Assembly: GCA_013076295.1 (NCBI GenBank)
Contig: RQOL01000695.1
Location: 62,001 to 126,000, forward strand
Source: Sanderia malayensis
Lineage: Eukaryota > Cnidaria > Scyphozoa > Semaeostomeae > Pelagiidae
Reading direction: 5' to 3'
Length of the DNA stretch: 64,000 bases
The notes below the pieces were generated by a model. That model did no database searches, was not told the origin of the DNA, and worked only from the letters and a program-made list of their open reading frames with translations. The translations under genes were made by a program, and so were the position numbers. How positions within the stretch are numbered: the stretch's first letter is position 1; the number at the start of each line of letters is the position of its first letter. Shown here piece by piece: positions 36,901 through 48,304 of this stretch.

Positions 36901-38270
36901 AAGTTGATAGCTTCAGTGTGAAGTTTGAAAAAAAAAAGTTGCCTTCAAAAATTTAATCATCCTGGAAAGTTTAAACTCAATCTGTAATAAAAATATATCA
37001 AACTGTAGCTAAGGAAACAGCGAATCCGATAAATATATTCAGATTCTTAACAGTGTTGTTTTGAATTTTAAGAGAGTATTTAGTGCAGCCCAACACAAAA
37101 GCCGTGAAAAAATTTATTCATCAGACCAACTTTAAGAACACAAAAATTCCCCTAACTTGGTCAAAATTTGTCCATTTGAACTCAAATTACAGCAGCATGA
37201 AGCTAATACCTTGGCAAATAAATATCGAAAGTATTTGGGTGCATATGAAAAGCTTTTCGCAATTTTAGTTGTAAATTTTGAAGTCCAAGACATGATTTTC
37301 TTGACCAAAATTGGCAGTGAAATCAAACCCCTGCAAAAAATATCATTTCAAACACGATTCACCAAGTTTCAAATTAAATTAACGTGGCCAATTTTTGTCC
37401 TACAGAACCCACGAATATATCAACATGAAGCTAATAGCTTGGCGAACATTATCGAAATATTTGGGTGAAAAAAACAAAGTTTTGGCAGGTTAAAAAATGA
37501 TTTTTGCAAATGCAAAACACACGCGTGTTGCTTGAAAATTTCGTGTTTTCCAGCAAAATCCAAACTCGGCTAAAACTGTCCAAAAACAGAGGAAAATCAA
37601 CAAAACAAAAAAAACAAAGCCAGATAACTTTAGTTCTTGTGTAAATAAACAGTTATCGAAAGTTTAAATGGAGAAAATCGGCCTAGAACGACCCGAGAAA
37701 ATCAAAATTGTTCCTGTTTTGGTTAGGCCCTCAAGCCGAAAGAAAAACGTGAGGTTAAACAAACAAAACTCGTGCTATTTTCAGCCAAAAACAATGAATA
37801 AAAGAAATACCTTGAAATAATTGTCCACACTTTGTCTCCACAGGTCCTGAGAACAATTGACATGTCTTTACAATTGATTTCCGGCACGTATTCACGTTTA
37901 AATCTGAGCAACTTGCCGCCCGTTCAACCTAAAAAAACACGTGCTTCTCCTGCTCGTTGCATCTCATTAACTCGGTCCTCGGAACTTTCTAGAAAGTCGG
38001 AACACAAAATGGGCCATAACTCCCGAACCGCTTGGAGTAGAAATTAGCCACATACTTTACTGTCATCAGCACAATGCAGCGATCATTTATACCAATTTGC
38101 ACCCTTATTGACCCCCAGGAAAAAAGCCTTTTTGATTACAACGAAATCCTTTGATCCCATTGTTTGGTCGAACGTCGATTGTTCAAAAGACAATGGTGAT
38201 TGTTCAAGAAACAATAGGTCATTGTTTAGAGTCGGCGGGTCACGTGTGATCACATTTTATTATATATAGA
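33991..38270 (-). mobile_element. Non-autonomous Helitron unit U6 (4.28 kb)
   Basis: 5' end at 38270 (TCTATATATAATAAAATG), 3' CTAG at 33991-33994. It is the longest small unit because its minisatellite is expanded to about 2.2 kb. It has a long-type 5' region (36796-38270), heat-shock element at 37982-37994, a leader ORF broken by lost bases, and three modules at the 3' side. Confidence 0.75.
34621..36795 (-). repeat. Expanded 14-bp minisatellite of unit U6 (2.2 kb)
   Basis: The largest minisatellite block in the window, with long runs of perfect ACATACCCTACAAT units and interspersed one- or two-base losses (CATACCTACAAT, ACATACATACC). The plus strand is C-rich, the minus strand G-rich (TAGGG motifs). 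Confidence 0.95.
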
Positions 38271-39893
38271 CTAGGGGTCATCACTCGCTTCGCTCGTTCG
38301 CCCCAGCCCGTCATGTAAAAAAGGCTTAATCTGGTTGGCGCACTTCGTGCGCTGCATTCGCTCACGCTCATGCCCCTTTCAACCCCACTTACAATGGGTT
38401 AGCTCGCTGCGCTCGCCTGTGGTTGGCGCACTTCGTGCGCTGCATTCGCTTACGATCATGCCCCTTTCCACCCCAACTACAATGGGTTAGCTCGCTGCGC
38501 TCGCCTATGGTTGGCGCCCTTCGTGCGCTGCATTCGCTTACGCTCATGCCCCTTTCAACCCCACTTACAATGGGTTAGCTCGCTGCGCTCGCCTGTGGTT
38601 GGCGCACTTCGTGCGCTGCATTCGCTTACGATCATGCCCCTTTCCACCCCAACTACAATGGGTTAGCTCGCTGCGCTCGCCTATGGTTGGCGCCCTTCGT
38701 GCGCTGCATTCGCTTACGCTCATGCCCCTTTCAACCCCACTTACAATGGGTTAGCTCGCTGCGCTCGCCTATGGTTGGCGCACTTCGTGCGTTGCATTCG
38801 CTTACGCTCATGCCCCTTTCAACCCCACTTACAATGGGTTAGCTCGCTGCGCTCGCCTATGGTTGGCGCACTTCGTGCGCTGCATTCGCTTTGCTCATGC
38901 CCCTTTCAACCCCACTTACAATGGGTTAGCTCGCTGCACTCGCCTGTGGTTGGCGCACTTCGTGCGCTGCATTCGCTTACGCTCATGCCCCTTTCAACCC
39001 CACTTACAATGAGTTAGCTCGCTGCGCTCGCCTGTGGTCGGCGCACTTCGTGCGCTGCATTCGCTTCGCTCATGCCCCTTTCAATCCCACGTACAATGTG
39101 TTAGCTCGCTGCGCTCGCCTGTCTATCTGTTATCAAGAAACATTGACTGATTTGTTTTAAAAACTTTGACTTTGTTTACATTAGGCCTAAGCGTCACAGT
39201 ATGCCGAAGCAACAATGGCGGTCGTACAAAAACTAAAACTATCTCACTCAAAAAACAAAACAAAACTATCACCTGTGTTCTCAATTGTCTTCTGTAATTT
39301 TCCAGAGGTCTCTCAAACAATTAGCAAGGCTTTACAAAGTTAATTCAGGTCGTAAAACACTTTGAAAGGTGCCCAGTTATCCTTTGTGTTGAAAACAAAA
39401 ACACGCGTCTTCTCCAAAAGTACCTGCTGTTCAACCCGAGGGCTAATTTGCATGATAACGAAAAACGCGTGACTTTTCACGTGAAGTCACGAAAGAGCCA
39501 ATCAAATTGCAGCAAATGGCGAAACGCGTCACGTGAAGAGCGAACGCTTTCTTCGAAATTGGAGTTCGCGACGCGAATTTGGAAGTTTCGCCAGCGTAAA
39601 CCGTCGTTTTTTCGTGATTGCACAATTAGTGGAGCAATTAATGGAATAACTCAAAATTTTTTTTAAAATAGGCTTCCAAAAATAGATAACTTTTGCCTAC
39701 TCCAGAAACGGAGCCTTTCCATGCAAGTGTCAACCTTTTGCGACCCCATTGAAAAAAGCCTTATTGATCACCGATTCGCCGTTTCGGCCCATTGTTTTGG
39801 GGCGTTCGACCTATTGTTTCGGGTCGAATCTATTGTTTTAGGCGGAGTTTCGCCACCGTCACGTGACATCGCAGAATAGTAATATTAGATAGA
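38271..39893 (-). mobile_element. Diverged Helitron unit U7 with an 88-bp satellite (1.62 kb)
   Basis: 3' CTAG at 38271-38274, with a different terminal stem (GGGG...CCCC). The 5' end at 39893 reads TCTATCTAATATTACTATTC. The 5' region (39123-39893) is only distantly related to the others but keeps CACGTG near the end, three ATTGTTT motifs and a CAATTGTCTTCTG-type tract. I do not find the perfect heat-shock element here. An 88-bp satellite replaces the 14-bp minisatellite and (CATA)n. Confidence 0.65.
38303..39122 (-). repeat. 88-bp tandem repeat (about 9 copies) with a 176-bp dimer
   Basis: ACAATGGGTT recurs at 38391, 38479, 38567, 38655, 38743, 38831, then in variant form at 38918, 39006 and 39093, giving 87-88 bp spacing. 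The first monomers alternate between CAACCCCACTTACAATG and CCACCCCAACTACAATG types, so 38391-38743 is two copies of a 176-bp dimer. Each monomer contains the 3' hairpin GCGCAC-TTC-GTGCGC (one type has GCGCCC). It therefore derives from the Helitron 3' module. Confidence 0.9.
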
Positions 39894-40042
39894 CTAGCCG
39901 GGGGCGCTCGCTACGCTCGCTTCCCGGAGCCCGTCAAGTACAAAAAGTTTAATGTGGTTGGCGCACTTCGTGCGCTGCATTCGCTAACGCTCATGCCCTT
40001 TCCCACCCCACGTACAGTGGTTTGGCTCGCCCTGGCTCCCCT
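39894..40042 (-). repeat. 3' terminal hairpin module of large copy 2
   Basis: Plus strand: CTAGCCGGGGGCGCTCGC, then the stem GCGCAC-TTC-GTGCGC near 39961-39975, then CCCACCCCACGTACAGTGG and CTCCCCT. TAGATAGAC (39886-39894) and GTCTATCTA (40043-40051) flank it as an exact inverted pair. Confidence 0.8.
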
Positions 40043-41740
40043 GTCTATCTATTGTCACGATTGTAGTGTTTAACATGCCTGAAAATTAGTTTTAGCGATC
40101 AGCCTCTTTTTCATTTCAAAATCCTCGTTTTCATCAGGTAAGCCTCGTACTGATGGTACAGTAGATAAGATGCAACATGAAAGTTTGTTATGTTTTAGGG
40201 ACAACAACAATTAGCCTGCTATCAGTTGAATGCATCTATTGACACTTGCCAGTGGTCCTTTGTATATAAACAGTAAAGGACCATCTATGATGAACATCCA
40301 GAATTTAAATTAATGTTGACTTACAGAGGTATGATTTTGTTCCATGATAAGATGACAGTTGCATTGAATTTTGATAAAGCAATAGGTATGAATCTCCAAT
40401 ACTTGCATTGTACAATGATGTACATGAGTAGATCTACAAAGTGAAAAGAGACAAATTATATTTATGTAACATGTGGTTTATACTATCAAGGGTAATAAAG
40501 AATTATATTTGGATAGATAGCCGCTGGGAGTTAAATATGTTGTTAGGGAAAATTGCTCTTCATAATTAGCGATTTTGTTTAACTGGAATAACAATTGTGG
40601 ACTTTTTTCACTGTATTGTAACGTAGTATTAAGAATATATTAAAAGCCCTGACAGCAAAATTTAAGTGTGACTCTTGCAACACGGCAAAAGATTTCCACG
40701 GGTGGGATTGGTTTTACGTTAGTTTCAATCATATAGAACATAAGGATAACACCACACCGTGGGATAACGAATGCAAAAAATACTTCATAATCATCATCAA
40801 TGGGGATGGGAATTGCATGGGGAAAGGAGTTTCATAAGAGTATTGGGCTTGGCTGGTAGGCAAAGAAGGCAGCCACAAAATAAAAGAACGTCAACGAAAA
40901 TATTTTAACAAAATCAAAGCCACTGAAACATTTGGGTACAGCATTAAACACTCTTTCCCAAATTTAAATATAAAAAAGCCTTGAAACATAAGCGGAGTTG
41001 TCAATTTTGGCCTCAAGAAAACTATATGTTAACAAACAATGAGTGAAATACAATTGGCCTAAGCAATTATATGGGAACTTGAATGGGGTGAAACTAAAAA
41101 TAAACTACTTACTCCTGAGCTGCGGCAAAATGAATGTTTCTCTCAGTTTTACTTTCTCTTATTTCAGCATCAAGTTCCGTTGCGATCCAAGATTTGGCAA
41201 ACGAATAATGGGACGCACAACCACCAGCATGAAAAATTGCTACGTTGATGAAACATAGCATAAATCAAAATCATGCAACAAATTCTATTGTTTGCAGCCT
41301 CGTTTGACGTAATTATCTGATTGAGCTGATTGGCTAACAATCAACCCAACCCAAGAGAACTCCTCAACTGAACAAAGAACATGCTGCAGTGCGTCCTTCC
41401 TTTCATCTCTTCTTTCTTTGACTGGGTCACTGGCGATGGTAAGTAAGTTTTTGCAGATCGTTATATCATTGCGATCTTTCAAGATACATCTTTGAAATAA
41501 ATCTGTAGGATTTTTGTCAAGATTTTCATTCATTTTCGTAGCGTATAAGACTTCACGAAATATAGTATTTGATAAAATCCCTTGAGAGTAGGCCATATTT
41601 AAGAAAACGGATGCTAGAGTTACGGTACATTGTCTTCTGCATTGGAAAATGAGATAAGATTCTGTGTTACTCACGTATTATTACATGTATTATTCGTGAA
41701 TTTTAGGTAGTCCATAATTTGTGTGGTCCGATTCAATGGA
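40043..41740 (-). mobile_element. 3' subterminal block of large copy 2
   Basis: It matches the reverse complement of 1-1729. On the minus strand 41674-41285 is open for 129 codons (…ECRR-type start unclear, NLLTIASDPVKERRDERK inside), but the matching region of the left copy is interrupted, so coding is uncertain. The tract 41030-41280 is a remote relative of 44990-45420. No domain is recognised. Confidence 0.5.
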
Positions 41741-41860
41741 GGCAATTTTGACTGTTCTTCAGGTAAGTATTGAATTATAGAAGATCATTAGGCATGCGAA
41801 AGGCCATATAGTTCATTTATAAAGACGGGTTTTTGTAATACATTTGTTTCAAATTTTTAG

Positions 41861-42380
41861 GGTTTGTGTCACAGCATGTGAAGAAGAGTTTAAAGTTACT
41901 GTTGGTGATAAATATTTGTTGGCCAAATGCATGGTTTTTCAAAGGTAATAGTCTTATTGTTATTTTCGCAAATTTATTATTATTAATTGGTATGCAAATC
42001 TGCACATTTAAACAATTAATTAACAAAAGAACAAATAACAGTGGAAGAAAAGAACATAACAAACATTAACAAATTACAGTAATCACTTTTCTGTCTCCCC
42101 CTGACCAAGCATAGAATTCTTCTGTTGGCACATCTGCCCACATGCACTTCGTGTTCTGTTCAACTTTTTGTTTATTTTTTTGTTTTTTTTTTATTTTCTT
42201 GAATCTTTGTTTTTGAGAATTTTTATTTTATTTCATTACATGTGCTGTAGGAAAGAATACATTGTATCAGAAAAAGTTTCAAAGGAGCAATATGTTTTAC
42301 GAACGGATGAGTGGTATTTAGGCATTGCCAACTTACCTAATTCATTTTGGAGAGTGCCTCCTTCGAGGCTTACAAATTGA
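41861..42380 (+). CDS. Two phase-matched exons of an unknown spliced gene (plus strand)
   Basis: The exon 41861-41944 has an acceptor-like AAATTTTTAG before it and CAAAG|GTAATAG after it. The exon 42251-42380 follows TGTGCTGTAG and ends in TGA. Joined, one frame is open across the splice: GDKYLLAKCMVFQ, then Arg from the split codon, then KEYIVSEKVSKEQY...WRVPPSRLTN stop, about 70 residues. A further donor (CAG|GTAAGT) lies at 41762, but its ATG frame does not fit the phase. The orientation is opposite to RepHel. I do not recognise the protein. It may be a captured host-gene fragment inside the Helitron. Confidence 0.4.
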
Positions 42381-42624
42381 ACTTTGTTTCTCTTTGTAAT
42401 GGCATTGAATTTCTTGCCACATTCTCTTTTCAGTGAAGAGATATCTTTGAAGTCGAACAGCTACGACCAATAGGACACAATGAATTTAGAAGAGTGACTC
42501 AATATTGTTAAAAGATAGGATACAATTGTGTTTTCTTGTAAGAGTTGGATAACCTTGCTATTCACAACATTTGTTAAATTTATCAATATAAAGATGAAGG
42601 TAATTCAATTTCACCTGTCTTCCT

Positions 42625-42645
42625 CCCACAATGAATCATTGTGGG
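42625..42645. repeat. 21-bp perfect palindrome CCCACAATGA-A-TCATTGTGGG
   Basis: Ten-base arms around a single central A. Each arm carries a CACAATG/CATTGTG motif like those clustered near the Helitron 5' ends. It could be a protein-binding site or cruciform. The function is unknown. Confidence 0.6.
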
Positions 42646-42743
42646 CTCCCTTTGCACGATTGTTCGCAAACTTCAGCCAGAAGTGCATCTTCAAGTTCGT
42701 CTTCAAGCTCATGTTCAATGGCGAGATCATTTTCAATATCCAT
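42636..42743 (-). CDS. Acidic 35-codon ORF
   Basis: The minus-strand ATG at 42743 opens a strongly acidic, helix-prone peptide (MDIENDLAIEHELEDEL..., ending KGSPQ and TGA within the palindrome). The Glu/Asp/Leu periodicity is unusual for random AT-rich DNA. It could be a small first exon. There is no second copy to test conservation, so confidence is low. Confidence 0.2.
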   Translation of the reverse strand: MDIENDLAIEHELEDELEDALLAEVCEQSCKGSPQ

Positions 42744-43539
42744 GTTTACCACTATAATAAACATATTGTCATTGTTATTCAATCAAAGGTGAGTTAATAA
42801 GCTATCAGTTGTTTGAATTTGCCTCTGCAGTTCTCTTGGTGTTTCAATAATATATACTTTGAATGTATTAATATGACACAGTTTTATTTTCTGCAGATAA
42901 TGAATAATAATTATCTTTCTTGCAATGAAGAGGAGTGACTAAAGTGCAGAAAATGCAGAACTGAATACATGAACTTACGGTAGAAGTAGTCGCAAATATC
43001 TATTTCAAGTGAACCTGTAAAGGATAAAATTGTTGTTGTGATAATATCCACTGCAATGGCAATTGTGACATAAAATATAGCATTTGAGCTTTTTAAAGCT
43101 GTTTAGTTATAAATAGCCGGTATTTTATGTGAAGTAAAAGCAACATTAAAAATACATGTACTTACGTAAATTGTTGTTTTTCTTGTTGTGAGTTTAAAAA
43201 ATTTTTACGCACGCTAAGTCCTCTATGACGCAAGAGAAATTTTAAATTTCGCGCCGCTATTGTTGTTGCCAGGACGCCGAAATTCCGTGAATTATCTGAT
43301 GATAATAGTATTAGCTCAGAACATTACGTGGTGCTCCATTGATTGTAGTGTGATTGTAGATTTCAAGAGCAACAAAACTTGTAATTATGCGATAACTATT
43401 AGAATTACAATTGCGATGAGAATACATATAAGGAACCTAGCTGAGGGCCTAGTTTTTAAGTTCGTTATTTTGAGATCCTTTGACCACTTGTAGTTGTAAA
43501 AGGTTTTAATTTTAAGTTTGGCATTTGGTGGACGTAATT

Positions 43540-46500
43540 AGTAGAGAGCAAGAAAAGTATTCAATTCATCGTTTGCTGTGGAAAGATAAGAGTTAACACA
43601 TGAAGAAGGTTCAAATAATGTAAAAGTACTGAAAATCAATGGAACCGGCTTCCTAATTTTAAATAGTGCGGAAATATTAATATACTAAAAATTAAAAGAT
43701 GCCTTAGTGATTTGGCTGTAGTAGTAAACGTTCCTTAAGTTTTCTACCTTATACATGTAGGTTCCTTATAAAAAAGCTTGTACTTCAAGTTGCCATTATG
43801 TTGTAATTGTTTGAGGATTCAATAAGTTTTTGCTTGCATGTTAATTGTATGGGAAAGCTCTTTATGATATAAGACACATTCTAAGATGGTAGTACAGTTT
43901 ATGTAATACAGTGTCTACATACTGAAAACATAAGCAAGTGTCAATGATATATACAATTAGAATAATGTTGATAAAAAAAAACCGAAATACTTTGTCCAGC
44001 ACTTCCACAGTGAATGAATGAGGAGACACCATACACTATGAGGTTCTGGTTAAAAAGATATCTACAATGGGAAACTTATCATGCAAGACTCTCAATATTC
44101 AAGTAAGATAAGAAAGACATATTTATGCACATATAGATTATTAAAATGCATTAATAATGTTTGCTTGTGTGGTAAGAGCCATCTTAGCTTGTTTTGTCCA
44201 ATGTAATGGAGGTTTCTATCAGTGATTGATACAATGTACCTTCCCACTAAATTTGAGAATGTTGTGCTGTAATGGTTGTGAAATCATTGCCGTCTGTTCC
44301 TGGCATACTGAGTTTACGACAACACATCTGCTTGATAAGGAACATGATTAAGTGACAATGAGGAAGAATTAAGTACCTGCAGGTTTAGAATACTGTAAGT
44401 GATTTGTTAAGAAAACATTTAGTGGTAGTCAATGTAGAAATATTATTGAGCCCTTATCTATTGAGTCTGCTTTTTAAGCAAGGTGCATTAATTGATTCAT
44501 ATGGAACGGAGAGCATCATACCTTGAATATTATACCTGAGTTGGGAAATAATTTGAAGAGAACATTTTGAACCATTGATTGAATTTTCCATTACCCTTGA
44601 CTAAATGAATCTGTACAAAAATAGGAAAAGAGCATTAATGACTGTGGTAGACAAAAGAGATATGCAATGCATGTGCAATGAGGAAGGTGGTAAGTAAATA
44701 AAGTGTGGATTTTTCTCAGGGCTTGAACTTGACTTCCACTGGTTTCCTTCATGTACATTACAACAATTAAACATCTTGGATAAACAGAAATTGAAAGCAG
44801 GTTCATGTTGGGATATGAATGAGCTTTGCTTGTAAAAACAAAGAAGGCAGCCACAAAGTCAATAAATTGGTTAGGAACTATATTCACGGAAATAAAAACC
44901 CCAGGAAGATGTTGGTAGAGCAATGTACATTTTTCTGAAAACAAAGAAGTGAAAAAAATATTGGAGAATTTCAGAATTCTTGGCTAACAAACTATATGTA
45001 AACCGTGAGTTGAATAGAAATGGCCTAAGGTAAGCAATTTCCACATAACATATGAAATTCAAAGGGATGAACGTGAAAATATAGATTGTTGACCTCTGAT
45101 TCATAGCAGCCTAGTTGTTTCCTTTATGTCAATAAGGGTATACATGAGTTTTATTTTCTCTCATTTCAGTATAAAATTGGCTTATAATCTAAATATCCAT
45201 TGTTTGATTGTCCAAAATGAAAATGAACCTGACTTACCTTTGATGAACAGCAAGGTAGTTGTTTCCTTTGAGCCAGGAAGGCTTTATGAGGTATAATTTC
45301 ATTGAGTTCAGCAACAAAATCTCGATGCCATTTGTTGGCAGACAGAAACTTAAACCCGACAGGCAACAATAGTGCGATGATGAGACATAACATAGATGAA
45401 AATCATACATAGACAGCACAAAGGCGTTTGAAATGGGAGACAGAAGTGTCGCCTCGTTTCAATGATATTAGCAGAAATGCATCCAATTAAAAACGAAGTC
45501 AATAAATTTTGTTATGATATTATTGAATGGAGTTTTATATGGGACAAATACACAAATATATGAATATTTAAACTGTAACGATAGATAAATTACAGTCCTG
45601 GCAATCTTGTATTGAAAATATAAATCGCTAATTTAAAAACCTTATTATTAATGCGGAAGATCTGAAAGATATACAATACAGTACAAAAAACATGTTTTGA
45701 AAGGACGTGGATAAATATTTGTATTGTATGCGAAGAACGAATGCGAAAGGTTGAGTCATGATATAGTCTACTATTAAAATTGGTGAATTGTCAATATCCA
45801 TAAAAATTGATCCATACAATCCGTAGTTCAGGTTGCAAAATTGATTGGTTAAGCGACGTCTTTAGCAAAATGACAGTACCTCAATTTGGATTCTTCAATA
45901 GCACTTCACTCTCAGCAAGCATACATCTCTGCCACGGCGTGAATGTTTCTTTCAATAACCGCGGTCGTTTGTTGTGAGGATTACGTTTGTACATAGCAAA
46001 AAAAAGAATAAGATTGCCGGTTACATTAGTTAAAAGCTCGAACACCAGCGTCAAGGAGTAACCTTTGTTCGAGTTTTCCTTGTTGGTGAAAAGTGCAATT
46101 GAAATTTGGAAGTATATAACAGTAAACACTAAAGGGGCCTCTATAGATTTTAGATCAAGTTTTCATGTATTAAAAGGAGATGTTATTGTTAGTGCGATGT
46201 TTTGAAAAAAGTAACTATCCTTAAGGGACAACTTGCAGTTTTCACAGAGTAAGGAAATCCACTTTCCCATAGGCAATATCGAAGAAAATGGCAACGCATA
46301 ACTCTTAATAATCGGGCGCTACGCAGGATTCAGGACTGTGCCGACTGCTGTGTGTGGTGCAGTCACCCCTGGACATGTGGAGGGTGTAATGTCCAGTTGG
46401 TCTCCGCAGATCAGTGTTATCTAGAATGAATGCATTCTAGAAAGGTGCCAGTAATGGCTGTACATCACACTTATGTGCGACGTGATCTGCGTTGACACAC

Positions 46501-46591
46501 AATACCCGTACCCTTGAATGTGTGTATGTGCGTTTTGGTAGGCAGCCCTCTGTAGAGCAACTGTGCAGATGGTCGCTCTAGGATGAAGCCT
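43540..46591 (-). mobile_element. 3' flank of RepHel gene, copy 2
   Basis: Nearly collinear with 11315-14228. Indels differ in the candidate short frames (for example 45881-46129 ends differently from 13541-13759), which argues against a maintained gene. The insert 44720-44890 is absent from or diverged in copy 1. Confidence 0.55.
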
Positions 46592-47011
46592 TTACAGGAC
46601 TTCCTGGAAAACAATGTTCTTTGTTTTCCTGTGTGTTTCCTCTGGGAGGTATACTTTGAGCCCGTTAAATGATGTTGCTCTGGACATGGCCACATATAAT
46701 TGACCATGTGTGAACACGGGCTCAGGTAAGTACAAACCAACATACCTCAGGGATTGCCCCTGTGCCTTGTTGATTGTCAAGCAGTATGCAAGTCTGACTG
46801 GAAACTGTCGGCGTTTCATTTTGAACGGCATTTCCGTGTCCTGAGTGGAGACTGTGATCTTGGGAATCATGACCCGTTGTCCTCTGTGCTCCTTGGTAAT
46901 GATCTCTGCTGTGATAACGTGACGTCGGAGATGCCGAACTATGAGTCTTGTTCCGTTGCAAAGACCTTTCTTTGGATTGAGATTCCGCAGAAGAATGATC
47001 GTTGCACCAAC
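46592..47011 (-). pseudogene. C-terminal helicase exon, copy 2
   Basis: After the 106-bp intron 47012-47117 the exon reads [13 protein letters not shown] and [10 protein letters not shown], then [19 protein letters not shown] and [13 protein letters not shown]. These are the standard C-terminal motifs (V and VI) of Pif1-type helicases in Helitrons. It is open to the TAA at 46592. Confidence 0.9.
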
Positions 47012-47117
47012 CTAAGGCAATGAATATTATTGTCATTATTGATGCTTTTTTTATGGTGCACCACCTTTGCACATAATAATTTAATGTTAATGGGATGAAA
47101 GATTGTACTCTTCCTAC

Positions 47118-48148
47118 CTTGAGTTTAAGTCTGTGCAACGGCATTCCATTCGGAGTGAGTTGGTTGAGAAATTCAATGGGGTAGGCCTCTTCCTCATCTG
47201 GATCGTCTGTGACAACACTGTCTGTGCTGTAATAAGTTCTTTCGGGTGTTTGAAGTCTGTCCAAAATTAAGTCGTTTACTTGATGTGATAAGTCATTCTT
47301 TGGAGTCAGACAACAGCGTTCAGACATTGTTACAGGATCCATCATTAGGTGTGAATCTGGTGTGTTCGGCCTGGGAAAAATGAAGTTCAGCATGTCTTCT
47401 TTAGATGAAGTGCATATCTGTTCTGGCAGAATTACGTTGTCCAGTGCATCGTGTGCTTCTTGCTTGTTGCCAAGTCTGAGAAGCCATTCTGAGAATTCAC
47501 GGTATGAATCATCTTGAACGGCTCTCATGTTGGTGTGTAAGCGATGCTGCTGAAACTTTGTCCATAGATCAACGATCTGGTGTGATTTTAGAGTCTCTGC
47601 TACAATTCTTTCCCTTCCTGCTTTCGTGACGACAGGTAGAACCTGTCTGAAGTCTCCACCAAGTAGCATGAACTTGCCACCAAATGGTCTGTCGACATGT
47701 GTAATGTCTCGAAGCAGTCGGTCGACTGCTTGTAATGCAAGTGCGGGAATCATGGAAGCTTCATCCCATATAAAGAGAGTAGTTTCGCGCAATACCTGTG
47801 CTCTCCTGCTCTGTCTCTTGACATTACACGTTGATTCAGCTTGAAGTGGTATAGGAATTTGAAAGGTAGAATGTGACGTTCTACCATTTATGAGCAGCGT
47901 TGCAGCAATTCCTGACCACGCCATGCACTGAACTTTATGTCCATTGGCTTGCAGATTGTGAACCAACGTGTTGTAAAGGAAAGTTTTCCCGGTTCCAGCC
48001 GGCCCGTCAACAAAGTGACAGTTTTGTTCGGATTGCGCGTTGATAGCATCAGTGATTCCCGTGTATATGGCTCGCTGTTCAGGGTTCAATGCGGCCAGCA
48101 TTCGTTCTCCTTCCTCTCTGGCATTGCCAACATCGATGTCATCTTCCT
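47118..48148 (-). pseudogene. Pif1-family helicase exon, copy 2 (motifs intact)
   Basis: Walker A DGPAGTGKT lies near 47982-48006, Walker B FIWDEASMI near 47750-47776 and motif III GGDFRQVLPVV near 47632-47664, all in one frame. This is a superfamily 1B Pif1-like helicase that would unwind DNA 5'-3' during rolling-circle transposition. The upstream 156-bp intron (48149-48304) is a multiple of three without a stop, so the frame also reads through it. Confidence 0.9.
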
Positions 48149-48304
48149 CTGTAATAATAAGTGAAATATATTGCAATAAAATTGGAAAGAAAAGCAGGAG
48201 AATAAATGTCCAAAATGACGTAAATGCCCTTGTCTGCACGATGTTAGAATACATTATTATACTCGTACTAATACAGTACATATTTGAAATTAACACATTA
48301 GTAC

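Larger units (their letters stand above)
42381..43530. other. Helitron 3' flank with no convincing gene
   Basis: AT-rich sequence with only short open frames. It holds a 21-bp perfect palindrome and a 35-codon acidic ORF, listed separately. The tract near 43240-43275 (TTCGCGCCGCTATTGTTGTTG) weakly resembles the leader near 51950-52000. The counterpart in copy 1 is lost in the gap. Confidence 0.4.

Noticed and set aside
38303..39122. CRISPR array
   Set aside because: The 88-bp units are contiguous without unique spacers, and the genome is eukaryotic.
42168..42250. Phe-rich N-terminal peptide before the exon at 42251
   Set aside because: It reads through a T-rich tract ahead of an AG acceptor, so it is more likely an intron polypyrimidine region than coding.
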